This document shows, piece by piece, positions 48,052 to 56,875 of a stretch of 64,000 bases of DNA. Numbering within the stretch: the stretch's first letter is position 1; every line of letters starts with the position of its first letter. The translations under genes and the position numbers were made by a program. A model generated the notes under the pieces. It saw nothing but the letters and a program-made list of their open reading frames with translations, had not been told where the DNA came from and made no database searches. Where the stretch lies: the NCBI RefSeq assembly GCF_024703995.1, contig NZ_JAMXQV010000002.1:620001-684000 (forward strand). Reading direction: 5' to 3'. Source of the DNA: Amycolatopsis iheyensis. GTDB taxonomy: Bacteria > Actinomycetota > Actinomycetes > Mycobacteriales > Pseudonocardiaceae.

Positions 48052-50176
48052 GCACCTCGCGTGCCCGGTCGCGGTCGTCCAGGCCCAGGTGCGCGCGCCC
48101 CAGCTCGGCGAGCGTCATCGCCTCGTACAGCCGGACGCCGGCGGCCTGCCACAGCTCGGCGCTGCGCCGCAGCTCGCCGACCGCGTCGGCATACGAGCCG
48201 AGTTCGCGGTGCACGATGCCGATCCGCATCCGGCCGTAGGCCATTCCGCGCAGGTCGTCCGTCTCCTCGCCGACCGCCACCGCCTCCGCCGCGTACGCCA
48301 GCTCGCGCGACCGGTCACCCTGGCGGCCGTACAGCACGCCCAGGTTCACCAGGTTCAGCGTTTCGACGTGCCGCAGGCCCAGCGACCGGTTCAGCGCCAG
48401 GCTCCGCTCGCCGAAACCGATCGCCGCCTCGACGTCTTCGCCGAGGCCGTAGACGAAGCACAGGTTGTTGAGGATCCCGGCCAGCTGCCGCGGGTCGCCG
48501 ATGGCTTCCCAGTCGGCCAGGCTCCGCCGCAGGTGCGCGTGCGAGCGCCGGAAGTCGGCCGCTTCGCCGCCGTGGGCGAGCTCCGCTTCGGCGAGGCCGA
48601 GGTCGTTGCGCAGGGTCGCGGCCGCCACCGGGTCGACGCCGTCGACCAGCCGCAACGCCACCTCGTCGACCTGGATCGCGTCCCGCCACCGCGCCCGCGC
48701 CCGGTGGTACTCGAACAACCCCAGCCCGACGGCGGCGATCGCCTCGGCCGGCACGCCCGGCGTCGCGGCGGCCTGCCGCACCACCGTCACGAGGTGCCCC
48801 TGGTGCCGGTCGAGCCAGCCGAAGACCTCGTCCGCGGACGTGCCGCCGCCGCCGGCCCAGCGTCCCGCCGCCCAGTCGTGCCGGTGCGAAGCGGCCGCGA
48901 CGAGCGCCATGCTCTGCCACGCCATCGCCGCGCACAGCTCGACGACCCGGGTGATCGCCGCGGCCCGGTCCCCGGCGGGCAGCCGCGCCGCGTGCTCCCG
49001 GGCGTAGAGGCGGAGCAGGTCGTGCAGCCGGTACCAGCCGGGCGCGGGCGTGGTCAGCAGGTGCTCGTCGGTGAGCCGGTCCAGGAGCGCTTCGGTTTCG
49101 CGTTCGGGCACGTCGACCAGGCGGCTCGCGACCGGCACCGACAGCTCGGGGACGTCGAGCAGCGACAGCAGCGGGTACGCGTGGGCCGCCGCCGGGTCGA
49201 GGGCGTCGAGCGCGAGGGCGAAGCTGGTCCGGACGCCGGTCTCGTCGAGGCGGCGGCTTTCGTCGCCGAGCCGGTGCGCGAGGTGGGCCAGCGGCCAGGC
49301 CGGCCGGGTCGCCAGCCGCGCGCCCGCGAGGTGCAGCGCCAGCGGCAGGTACCCGCAGAGCGCGGCGACGACCCGCGCGGCGGCGGGCTCGGCGGCGACC
49401 CGCTCCGCGCCGATCTCGGCGGCCAGCAGGCGCAGGGCGTCGGCCTCGGGCAGGACGTCGAGCTGCACGCGGTGCGCCTGGGGCAGCTCGGTCAGCGCGG
49501 CGCGGCTGGTGACGATCGCGGCCGACGCGCCGGCGCCGGGCAGCAGCGGCGTGACGTGCGCGGCGTCGCGGGCGTTGTCGAGCAGGAGCAGCACGCGCTT
49601 CCCGGCGAGCAGGGAGCGGAACCGGGCCGACGCGGAGTCGAGCGACAGCGGGGTCGGCGGTTCCCCGCCGAGCTCCCGGATGAGCCGGTCGAGCAGGTCG
49701 AGGGCCTCGGGCGGGTCGGCGGCGTGGCCGCGCAGGTCGAGGTGCAGGGACCCGTCGGGGAAGCGCCGGGCCAGCCGGTGCCCGGCTTCGAGGGCGAGCG
49801 CGGTCTTCCCGATCCCGGCCATCCCGGCGATGGCGACGACGACGCCCCGCCGAGGCTCGCCGAAGAACCCGAGCAGCCGCTCGAGCTCGGCTTCCCGCCC
49901 GGTGAACGCGGCGACGCCGCCGGGCAGCTCCCGCGGGACTTCGCGGCCGCGGTTCCCGGGCCGGGTGGCCGCGGCGGTGAACTCGGCCCGCTCGTCGCCG
50001 TCGAGGCCGAGGGCGTCGGCGAGCCGCTCGAGGGTGGCGCGCTGCGGGTAGCGGCGGTCGCCGCGTTCGAGCGCGCCGACGGCTTGCCCGCTGAGCCCGG
50101 ACTTCTCGGCGAGGTTCTCCTGGGTGAGCCCGGCGGCCCGCCGAAGCCGGCGCAGCCGCGCCCCGAACGAATCCAT
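47969..50176 (-). CDS. XRE-type regulator with NB-ARC and TPR domains
   Basis: A 735-residue STAND-type regulator. Residues 1-62 are an XRE helix-turn-helix (LRRAAGLTQENLAEKSGLSG), about 88-330 an NB-ARC ATPase with Walker A GMAGIGKTALA and Walker B VLLLLDNARD, then a winged helix and C-terminal TPRs (about 520-735). The ligand sensed by the TPR part is unknown. It is divergent from the AraC gene across 125 bases that hold AT-rich repeats. Same architecture class as the SARP at 13927 but with a different DNA-binding head. Confidence 0.86.
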   Translation of the reverse strand: MDSFGARLRRLRRAAGLTQENLAEKSGLSGQAVGALERGDRRYPQRATLERLADALGLDGDERAEFTAAATRPGNRGREVPRELPGGVAAFTGREAELERLLGFFGEPRRGVVVAIAGMAGIGKTALALEAGHRLARRFPDGSLHLDLRGHAADPPEALDLLDRLIRELGGEPPTPLSLDSASARFRSLLAGKRVLLLLDNARDAAHVTPLLPGAGASAAIVTSRAALTELPQAHRVQLDVLPEADALRLLAAEIGAERVAAEPAAARVVAALCGYLPLALHLAGARLATRPAWPLAHLAHRLGDESRRLDETGVRTSFALALDALDPAAAHAYPLLSLLDVPELSVPVASRLVDVPERETEALLDRLTDEHLLTTPAPGWYRLHDLLRLYAREHAARLPAGDRAAAITRVVELCAAMAWQSMALVAAASHRHDWAAGRWAGGGGTSADEVFGWLDRHQGHLVTVVRQAAATPGVPAEAIAAVGLGLFEYHRARARWRDAIQVDEVALRLVDGVDPVAAATLRNDLGLAEAELAHGGEAADFRRSHAHLRRSLADWEAIGDPRQLAGILNNLCFVYGLGEDVEAAIGFGERSLALNRSLGLRHVETLNLVNLGVLYGRQGDRSRELAYAAEAVAVGEETDDLRGMAYGRMRIGIVHRELGSYADAVGELRRSAELWQAAGVRLYEAMTLAELGRAHLGLDDRDRAREVLTEALTLLKEYGGAERADAVRAELERL

Positions 50177-50244
50177 CCCACGCTCCTCCCCGGAGGAGCA
50201 TCACACGTCGGCGACAGCGGACGCCAGCAGCATTGTCGGCGAAG

Positions 50245-50267
50245 ATCGTATCGCTTATCGTATACGA
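50245..50267. promoter_or_regulatory. AT-rich operator candidate: repeated ATCGTAT and palindrome TCGTATACGA
   Basis: ATCGTAT occurs at 50245-50251 and 50257-50263, twelve bases apart, and the second copy is part of the perfect palindrome TCGTATACGA (50258-50267). It stands out in a GC-rich setting, 35 bases before the AraC-type start. Such TATAC-centred sites are typical of GntR/FCD regulators; repeats one helical turn apart also suit AraC proteins. Confidence 0.55.
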
Positions 50268-50301
50268 CACTGTTCCCCTCTCGACGCTGCGAGGTGACCC
50301 C

Positions 50302-51240
50302 GTGTCCGCCCCCACGACCCTCATCGCCCGTGACTTCACCGAGTTCCGCGCCGCCGTCTCGCAGTCCTTCGTCCCCCTCGACGTCAGCGCGGGCGGGGAC
50401 GGCTTCCGCGGCCGGATCCGCTCCTCCGCCGCCGACGAAGTGCAGGTTTCCGAGGTCACCGCCTCCCCGCACGTCGTCGAACGGACACCAGCGCTCATCG
50501 CCCGCGGGGAACGGCGGTACTACAAGCTCAGCCTCGTCCTCGCCGGCACCAGCCTGCTCGTGCAGGACGACCGCGAGGCCATCCTGCGCCCCGGCGACGT
50601 CGCCCTCTACGACACCCACCGGCCGTATTCGCTCGTCTTCGAAGAGGACTTCCGCACCCTCGTGGTGATGTTCCCGCAGCGGCTGATCGACCTGCCCGCC
50701 GAGCTGGTCGGCCGGCTGACCGCGGTGCGCATGTCGGGCAAGGAAGGCGTCGGCAACGTCGTCGTGCCCTTCCTCGCGCAGCTCGGCGGCAACCTCGACC
50801 AGCTCGCCGGTCCGGCGGGCGCGCGGCTGGCGCACAGCGCCATCGACCTGCTCGCCACCCTGGTCGCCACCGAGCTCGACCTCGCCCACACCGACCCGCA
50901 CCACGAGCTGATGCGCCGGATCCGCGCGCACATCGACGCGAACCTGCCCTCGGCCGACCTGAGCCCGGCGCGGATCGCCGCCGAGCACTTCATCTCCACC
51001 CGGCACCTGCACGGCCTGTTCCAGGAGCAGGGCACCACCGTCGCGGGCTGGATCCGCACCCGGCGGCTCGAGCACTGCCGCCGCGACCTGCTCGACCCGG
51101 TGCACGCCGGCCGCCCGGTGGCGGCCATCGCCTCGCGCTGGGGCTTCGTCGACGCCGCGCACTTCAGCCGCGTGTTCAAGAGCGCGTTCGGCCGGTCGCC
51201 GAGCGACCTGCGCCGCGAGTTGACCGTCAGCGTCCGGTAG
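50302..51240 (+). CDS. AraC-family transcriptional regulator
   Basis: A 312-residue regulator with an N-terminal AraC-binding-like cupin domain (about 30-190; YYKLSLVLAGTSLLVQDDREAIL, PGDVALYDTHRPY) and a C-terminal double helix-turn-helix (about 205-308; AAEHFISTRHLHGLFQEQGTTV, IASRWGFVDAAHFSRVFKSAFG). GTG 50302 has GAGGTGA upstream; the open frame continues further upstream but into non-conserved sequence and through the operator. It heads the MoaF/ABC-transporter island and is the likely activator of it. Confidence 0.87.
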   Translation: MSAPTTLIARDFTEFRAAVSQSFVPLDVSAGGDGFRGRIRSSAADEVQVSEVTASPHVVERTPALIARGERRYYKLSLVLAGTSLLVQDDREAILRPGDVALYDTHRPYSLVFEEDFRTLVVMFPQRLIDLPAELVGRLTAVRMSGKEGVGNVVVPFLAQLGGNLDQLAGPAGARLAHSAIDLLATLVATELDLAHTDPHHELMRRIRAHIDANLPSADLSPARIAAEHFISTRHLHGLFQEQGTTVAGWIRTRRLEHCRRDLLDPVHAGRPVAAIASRWGFVDAAHFSRVFKSAFGRSPSDLRRELTVSVR

Positions 51241-51297
51241 TTGCCCCGCAGCGCGTGACCGCTCGCCTCCCCGCCGGGCGGGCCCGACGATGACGCC

Positions 51298-52059
51298 ATG
51301 CCCGAAGCCCCCACCGACGGCTGGCGCACCTACGACGAGTTCGCCGCCGGGATCGCCACCTACCGTCTGCCGAACGCCGACCTCACCGGTCGCGACCTCA
51401 CGATCACCCTCGACGACGGCGAAGTCCTCTCGCTGAGCTTCAAGGACGCCGAACACGTGGTGTGCAACGGCGTCGAGGACCCGTACGACGCCGTCGCCGT
51501 CCGCGACGACGTCGTCTTCGTGAACCTGCCGCTCACCAACGTCGAGGGCGAAGCGCTGACGGTCGTGTACTCCACGACGTCCCACCGCGCGCTCGCCGTC
51601 CGCTCGGTGATCGGCGCCGAGGACGTCGTTCCCCGGGTCTCCCAGAGCTTCCAGTCCGGGGTCACCGACGGCGGCACGCCCTCCGGCGTCGCACCCGGGC
51701 CGTCGCGCGACCTGATCGGCAAGCGCAACGTCTACCGCTACAGCCCCGACCACCTCTACGAGCACGTCTACATCTCGTCGGAGCGCTACGCCTGGCAGTG
51801 CCTGGAGGGCGTCCAGCGCGGCCACGGCGACATGGACCTCTCGACGGTGTGGAAGTTCGCCGACGGGCTCTACCTGTTCTGCTTCCGGGAGTTCCGGATC
51901 GCCGTGGCGAGCGTCTGGCTGCACGACCTCGGCTACGCGCTGCGCACCACCGGCGTGTTCCTCGGCCTGACCGGCGACGGCCGCTCCGAACACTCCCGCG
52001 CCGGCGGGCACGTCTACCCGCTGGGCTCGGTCAGGTACCCCGACGCCCAGCCCGTCTGA
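51298..52059 (+). CDS. MoaF-family protein (first copy)
   Basis: A 253-residue protein of the MoaF (molybdenum cofactor biosynthesis F-named) family, a lipocalin-like beta fold whose reaction is unknown. The core HLYEHVYISSERYAWQCLEG near residue 155 is the clearest family signature; the C-terminal part has FREFRIAVASVWL. In Klebsiella moaF is part of a monoamine-regulated operon, not an essential cofactor gene. It is the first structural gene after the AraC regulator and is followed 11 bases later by the SnoaL-like gene. Confidence 0.8.
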   Translation: MPEAPTDGWRTYDEFAAGIATYRLPNADLTGRDLTITLDDGEVLSLSFKDAEHVVCNGVEDPYDAVAVRDDVVFVNLPLTNVEGEALTVVYSTTSHRALAVRSVIGAEDVVPRVSQSFQSGVTDGGTPSGVAPGPSRDLIGKRNVYRYSPDHLYEHVYISSERYAWQCLEGVQRGHGDMDLSTVWKFADGLYLFCFREFRIAVASVWLHDLGYALRTTGVFLGLTGDGRSEHSRAGGHVYPLGSVRYPDAQPV

Positions 52060-52070
52060 AGGAGCCACCC

Positions 52071-52466
52071 ATGTCCAATGTGGACGTCATCCGCGCGCAC
52101 TACGCCGCCAGCGACCGCGGCGACCTGCCCGGCATGCTCGCCCCGCTCGGCCCGAAGACGACGTGGACCGAGGCCGCGGGCTTCCCGTACGCCGGCACCT
52201 ACACCGGCCCCGACGAGGTCCGGTCGAACGTCTTCGAAGCGATCGGCCGCGACTGGGACGGCTACACCTTCACCCTCGCCGACCTCCTCGACGCCGGCGA
52301 CACCGTCGTCGGCGTCGGCACCTACACCGGCACCCACCACGGCACCGGCAAGTCCTTCACCGCCCGCGTCGCCCACCTGTGGCGATTCGAGGACGGCCAC
52401 GTCCTTTCGTTCGAGCAGATCGTCGACTCCGCGCCCGTCGTGGCCGCGACCCGGGAGCAGTCATGA
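52071..52466 (+). CDS. SnoaL-like (NTF2-fold) small protein
   Basis: A 131-residue cone-shaped alpha+beta NTF2-fold protein with VIRAHYAASDRGDLPGMLA at the start, TWTEAAGFPYAGTYTGPDEV and FTARVAHLWRFEDGHV. Family members are isomerases, cyclases or ligand binders of small hydrophobic molecules. AAGGAG precedes ATG 52071, and its stop overlaps the binding-protein ATG as ATGA. Confidence 0.8.
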   Translation: MSNVDVIRAHYAASDRGDLPGMLAPLGPKTTWTEAAGFPYAGTYTGPDEVRSNVFEAIGRDWDGYTFTLADLLDAGDTVVGVGTYTGTHHGTGKSFTARVAHLWRFEDGHVLSFEQIVDSAPVVAATREQS

Positions 52467-53632
52467 GAAAGATCTTCCCCGTCCTGGCGGCCGCCGTCCT
52501 GCTCACCGCGGGCTGCGCCGGGTCCGAAGCCGGCGGCAGCGGGCCGATCGTCGTCGGCTCGGTCAACGCGCTGAGCGGCGCCGCCACCTTCCCCGAGGCC
52601 TCGCAGGCGGCCAAGGCCGTGTTCGACGCCGCCAACGCCGCCGGTGGCGTCAACGGCCGACAGATCGAGTACAAGGCGATCGACGACAAGGGCGACCCGG
52701 CCGCGGCCGCGGCGGCCGCCCGCGAGGTGGTCGGCGGCGACGACGCCGTCGCGCTCGTCGGGTCGTCCAGCCTCATCGAGTGCGAGATCAACGCGAAGTA
52801 CTACGAGCAGCAGAAGATCCTTTCGGTGCAGGGCATCGGCGTCGACCCGGCGTGCTTCTCCAGCCCGAACATCGCGCCGGTCAACGTCGGCCCGTTCCAC
52901 GACATGACGCTCACCCTGCTCTACGGCTCGGAAACGCTGAAGCTCGACAACATCTGCGCGCTGCTGGAGATCGCGGGCAACACGCTGCCGGCGTACCAGG
53001 CCGCGATCGACGAGTGGACGAAGATCACCGGCAAGAAGCTGAAGTACGTCGACGCGACCGTCCCCTACGGCGGATCCGACTACACCTCCTACGTCGTCAA
53101 GGCGCGGGCCGCGGGCTGCAAGGCGATCACCGTGAACCCGGTGGAGCCCGACTCGATCGGCCAGCTCAAGGCCGCGCAGGCGCAGGGCTGGAACGACGTC
53201 ACGTGGCTGCTGCTGACCAGCGTCTACAGCGAGAACTACGCGAAGGCGATCTCGAACGCGGGCGCCGGGGTGTACGTGCCCGCGGAGTTCTACCCGTTCA
53301 CCGACGCCGGCAGCCCGCAGACCAAGGACTGGCGCGACCTGATGACGAAGAACAAGATCCCGCTGACCTCGTTCAGCCAGGGCGGCTACCTGGCGGCGAA
53401 GTACTTCCTGGACGTCCTGCGCGGGATCAAGGGCGACATCACGCGCGAGTCGGTCACCAAGGCACTGCGCGAGATGAAGCCGGTCACCGACCCGATGGTC
53501 GGCACGCCGTACGTGTTCGGTCCCGCGCAGAGCCACCACGACAACACCGCGGGCTGGCCGATCAAGCTGGCCACCGGCACGAACAAGTGGGAGCTGGCCG
53601 CGCAGGACTGGCTCCGCATCCCCAAGCAGTAG
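52463..53632 (+). CDS. Liv-type ABC transporter substrate-binding lipoprotein
   Basis: A 389-residue periplasmic-binding-protein type 1 (Peripla_BP_6) lipoprotein. The lipobox is LLTAGCAG (Cys about 19). The mature part begins PIVVGSVNALSGAATFPEA and contains GGVNGRQIEYKAIDDKGDPAAA, as in Leu/Ile/Val-type binders. It captures the substrate of the island outside the membrane; relatives bind amino acids, amides, urea or aromatic acids, so the ligand cannot be predicted. ATG overlaps the SnoaL-like stop. Confidence 0.87.
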   Translation: MRKIFPVLAAAVLLTAGCAGSEAGGSGPIVVGSVNALSGAATFPEASQAAKAVFDAANAAGGVNGRQIEYKAIDDKGDPAAAAAAAREVVGGDDAVALVGSSSLIECEINAKYYEQQKILSVQGIGVDPACFSSPNIAPVNVGPFHDMTLTLLYGSETLKLDNICALLEIAGNTLPAYQAAIDEWTKITGKKLKYVDATVPYGGSDYTSYVVKARAAGCKAITVNPVEPDSIGQLKAAQAQGWNDVTWLLLTSVYSENYAKAISNAGAGVYVPAEFYPFTDAGSPQTKDWRDLMTKNKIPLTSFSQGGYLAAKYFLDVLRGIKGDITRESVTKALREMKPVTDPMVGTPYVFGPAQSHHDNTAGWPIKLATGTNKWELAAQDWLRIPKQ

Positions 53633-53643
53633 GAGGACGGTTC

Positions 53644-54504
53644 ATGCTGCAGGGCGCTCTCGCCGGTCTCGCCGCCGGTGGCCTGTACGCGGTGCTCGCG
53701 GTGTGCCTGACGCTGATGTCACGCCTCGTGCGCGTGGTCAACTTCGCGCAGTCCGCCACCGGGATGTTCGGCTGCTACGTCGCGGTGTTCCTCGCCGTCC
53801 ACCTGGGCCTCCCGGAGTGGCTGGCGACCCTCGCCGGGATCGTGCTCGGCGGCGCGCTGAGCGCGGTCCTCGGCTGGATCGTCTCGACGTGGCTCGCCGA
53901 GGCCGACACCGGGACGCGCTCGGCGGTGACGGTCGCGGTGCTCCTGCTGCTGATCTCGCTGGCGTTCATCCTGTTCGGCAACAAGCCGCAGCCGTTCCAC
54001 CCGCTGCTGGCCGGGCCGGCGTTCACCGTCGGCGGCGTGGTGATCAGCCAGGTCACCGTGGTCACGGTCGCGCTGGCGGTGCTGGTGGCGCTGGGCTGCC
54101 GGGCGGTGCTGGCGCGCACCACGCTCGGCGTCCGGCTGCGCGCGCTGTCGGAACGGCCGACGACCGCGGAGCTGCTGGGCATCCCGGCCCGGCCGCTCTC
54201 GGTCGGCGTCTGGACGGCGACCGGGGTGATCGCGACGCTCGCTGTCTCGATCGTCGCGCCGTCGCAGTCCAACGACCCGACGTCGCTGGCGATGCTGGTG
54301 GTCCCGGCGGCCGCGGCGGCCCTGCTCGGCGGCTTCCGCCGGCTGGACCTGGCCGTGGCCGGCGGGTTGGTGCTCGGCATGGCGCAGGGAGCGGTCGCGC
54401 AGTCGGACAAGCTGTCGGTGCTGCGCTACTTCCTCCCGTTCCTGGTCATCGTGGCGCTGCTGCTGTGGACGCAGCGCAAGGAGGTGTGGGATGCGGCTCG
54501 CTGA
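53644..54504 (+). CDS. Liv-type ABC transporter permease (LivH-like)
   Basis: A 286-residue membrane protein with about eight hydrophobic segments and the coupling region RTTLGVRLRALSERPTTAELLGI. AGGAGG lies eight bases before ATG 53644. It pairs with the membrane half of the next gene, which overlaps it by 14 bases. Confidence 0.86.
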   Translation: MLQGALAGLAAGGLYAVLAVCLTLMSRLVRVVNFAQSATGMFGCYVAVFLAVHLGLPEWLATLAGIVLGGALSAVLGWIVSTWLAEADTGTRSAVTVAVLLLLISLAFILFGNKPQPFHPLLAGPAFTVGGVVISQVTVVTVALAVLVALGCRAVLARTTLGVRLRALSERPTTAELLGIPARPLSVGVWTATGVIATLAVSIVAPSQSNDPTSLAMLVVPAAAAALLGGFRRLDLAVAGGLVLGMAQGAVAQSDKLSVLRYFLPFLVIVALLLWTQRKEVWDAAR

Positions 54505-56185
54505 GCGGTTCCTTCCGTTCGCCGTCGCGGCTGTCGCGGTCGGCGTCGGCTACGGGCTGAGCGTCGGCCTGGCCGGGTACTTCGTGTACCTCGGGGTCAG
54601 CGCCGTCGTCGCGGCCATCGCGCTGCTCGGCCTCGGCGTCGTGACCGGCACCGCCGGGATGATCTCGTTGTGCCAGCTGACCTTCGGCGCGGTCGGGGCG
54701 TTCGTCGTCTCCGCGTGCAACGTCGCGGGAGTGCCCGGCGGGTTCGTCGTCTGGCTGCTGCTCGGCGGTCTCGCCGCCGCGGCCGCCGGGGTGCTCGTCG
54801 GGCTGCCCGCACTGCGGCTGCGCGGCATCACCCTCGCCGTGGTCACCCTCGGGCTCGCCGCGGCCGCCGACCTCACGCTGGTGCAGATCCAGTTCCCCGG
54901 CGCCACCGAAGGCCTCTCGGTCGAGCGGCCGGACGCGTTCTCCGACGACCGGTCGTACTTCTTCCTCGCGGTGCTGGTGCTCGTCGCCTGCGGGCTGGTC
55001 GTGCACTTCCTGCGCCGCGGCCGCTGGGGCAGCAGCTGGCACCTGGTCGCCTTCTCCGAACGCGGCACCGCCGCCGTCGGCGCGGGCGTCCGGACGTCGA
55101 AACTGACGGCGTTCGCGGTCAGCGCGGCGCTCGGCGGCATCAGCGGCGGCCTGCTCACCGGCCAGGTCGGCCTCGCCTTCCCGGCGAGCTTCACCGCGAT
55201 CCAGTCCCTCGCGCTGTACGTGCTGGCGATCATGTCCGGCGCGCACCTGATCGACATGGCGGTGTTCGGCGCGCTGCTCTGGGTCGCGGTGCCGGAGCTG
55301 CTGAAACGCTGGGGCGTGCCCCAGGACTGGGGATTCGTGATCTTCGGCGTGCTCGGCATCCAGGCGCTGGCCGGGCGCGGCAACCTCGGCACCGCGGTCC
55401 GGAACCTCTGGCACCGCTCACGCAAGCCGGCCGGCCTCGGCCTCACGGAAGTCGCCGAGGTCGAGCCGCTGCCACCCGGCGACCCGGTGCTCCAGGTGCG
55501 CGGGCTGAGCGTCTCGTTCGGGCACGTCCGCGCCTTGTCCGATGTGGACATCTCGGTGCCGGAACACGGTGTGCTGGGTGTGATCGGGCCGAACGGCGCC
55601 GGGAAGTCCACTTTGGTCGACGTGATCAGCGGGTTCCTGCCGCGGGCGACCGGGACGGTGACCCTCGACGGCCGGCTCCTCACCGGCTCCCCGACGCGGC
55701 GGGCCCGCGCCGGGCTGCGGCGGACGTTCCAGCAGGACCGCGTCCCGCCGGGCCTCACCGTCGGGGCGTACGTCCGGTTCGTCGCCCGGCGCCGGCTCCC
55801 CGGCGCCGAAGTCGCCGACGCGCTGGAGTTCTTCGGCTGCCCGTCGGCGCGCACGCCGCTGTCCCGGGTGGACGCCGGCGCGCGGCGGCTCGTCGAGGTC
55901 GTCGGCCACCTGCTGGCGAAGCCCCGGGTGCTGCTGCTCGACGAGCCGGCGGCCGGGCTGCCGCACGAGGAGCACGTGGCGTTCGGACGGCGGCTGCGGC
56001 AGGTGCCGGCCCGGTTCGGGGTGTCGGTGCTGCTCATCGAGCACGACCTCGACCTGGTGCGGTCGGTGTGCGACCGGCTGACGGTGCTCGACTTCGGCGA
56101 GGTCCTGGCCAGCGGCCCGCAGGCCGACGTGCTGGCCGACCCGGCCGTCCTGAAGGCGTACATGGGTGAAACGGAGCTGCTGTGA
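54491..56185 (+). CDS. Fused ABC permease and ATP-binding protein (LivM-LivG fusion) with non-canonical signature motif
   Basis: A 564-residue fusion. Residues 1 to about 310 are a LivM-like permease with about nine membrane segments; residues about 335-564 are an ATPase with Walker A GPNGAGKST near 367, Walker B VLLLDEP near 480 and switch His in LLIEHDLDL. The signature motif normally LSxGxxR reads SRVDAGARR here, so the composite ATP site formed with its partner may be impaired. Start ATG 54491. It joins the next ATPase to complete a heterodimeric importer. Confidence 0.86.
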   Translation: MRLAERFLPFAVAAVAVGVGYGLSVGLAGYFVYLGVSAVVAAIALLGLGVVTGTAGMISLCQLTFGAVGAFVVSACNVAGVPGGFVVWLLLGGLAAAAAGVLVGLPALRLRGITLAVVTLGLAAAADLTLVQIQFPGATEGLSVERPDAFSDDRSYFFLAVLVLVACGLVVHFLRRGRWGSSWHLVAFSERGTAAVGAGVRTSKLTAFAVSAALGGISGGLLTGQVGLAFPASFTAIQSLALYVLAIMSGAHLIDMAVFGALLWVAVPELLKRWGVPQDWGFVIFGVLGIQALAGRGNLGTAVRNLWHRSRKPAGLGLTEVAEVEPLPPGDPVLQVRGLSVSFGHVRALSDVDISVPEHGVLGVIGPNGAGKSTLVDVISGFLPRATGTVTLDGRLLTGSPTRRARAGLRRTFQQDRVPPGLTVGAYVRFVARRRLPGAEVADALEFFGCPSARTPLSRVDAGARRLVEVVGHLLAKPRVLLLDEPAAGLPHEEHVAFGRRLRQVPARFGVSVLLIEHDLDLVRSVCDRLTVLDFGEVLASGPQADVLADPAVLKAYMGETELL

Positions 56186-56874
56186 ACGCGTTGCGAGTCG
56201 ACGGGCTGACGGTCAAGCGCGGCGCGGGCCCGGTGATCCGGGACGTCGGGTTCACGCTAGAGCCCGGCCGGATCACGGCACTGGTCGGGCCGAACGGCGC
56301 CGGCAAGACGAGTCTGCTGGAAGCGGTGTCGGGGGTGGTGGCGCCGGCGTCCGGCAGTGTGCACGTCGGCGGCGTCGACGTCACCCGGCAGTCACGGGTC
56401 GCGCGGGCCCGGCTCGGGCTGGCCCACATCGAGCAGGGCCGCGCGGTGTTCCCGGGGCTGACGGTGCTGGAGAACCTTCGCCTGACGGCGGACACCCCGG
56501 CACGGGTCGACGAAGTCATGGAGCTGTTCCCCGAGCTGGCCAAGCGCCGCGACTCCCCCGCGGCGCTGCTGTCCGGGGGCGAGCAGCAGATGGTGGTGCT
56601 GGCCCGCGCGTTCGCGGCCCGCCCGGCGTTCCTGCTGATCGACGAGATGTCGCTCGGCCTGGCGCCGGTGGTGTTCACCCGGCTGCTCCCGGTCGTGACC
56701 CGCTTCGCGGCCGAGGGCGCGGCGATCCTGCTGGTGGAGCAGTTCACGCACCTGGCACTCGGGGTGGCGCAGGAGGCCCTGGTGGTTTCCTCCGGCCGGG
56801 TCACGTACGCGGGGGACGCCCAGACCCTGCTGGACTCCCCCGCGACGTTGCACAGCGCTTACCTGGGGTCGTGA
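56182..56874 (+). CDS. Liv-type ABC transporter ATP-binding protein (LivF-like)
   Basis: A 230-residue ATPase with Walker A GPNGAGKTS (about 36-44), a canonical signature LLSGGEQQ (about 128-135) and FLLIDEM Walker B, ending in the LivF-type tail. GTG 56182 overlaps the fused gene as GTGA. It completes the importer and is followed one base later by a convergent dehydrogenase gene. Confidence 0.87.
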   Translation: MNALRVDGLTVKRGAGPVIRDVGFTLEPGRITALVGPNGAGKTSLLEAVSGVVAPASGSVHVGGVDVTRQSRVARARLGLAHIEQGRAVFPGLTVLENLRLTADTPARVDEVMELFPELAKRRDSPAALLSGGEQQMVVLARAFAARPAFLLIDEMSLGLAPVVFTRLLPVVTRFAAEGAAILLVEQFTHLALGVAQEALVVSSGRVTYAGDAQTLLDSPATLHSAYLGS

Positions 56875-56875
56875 C

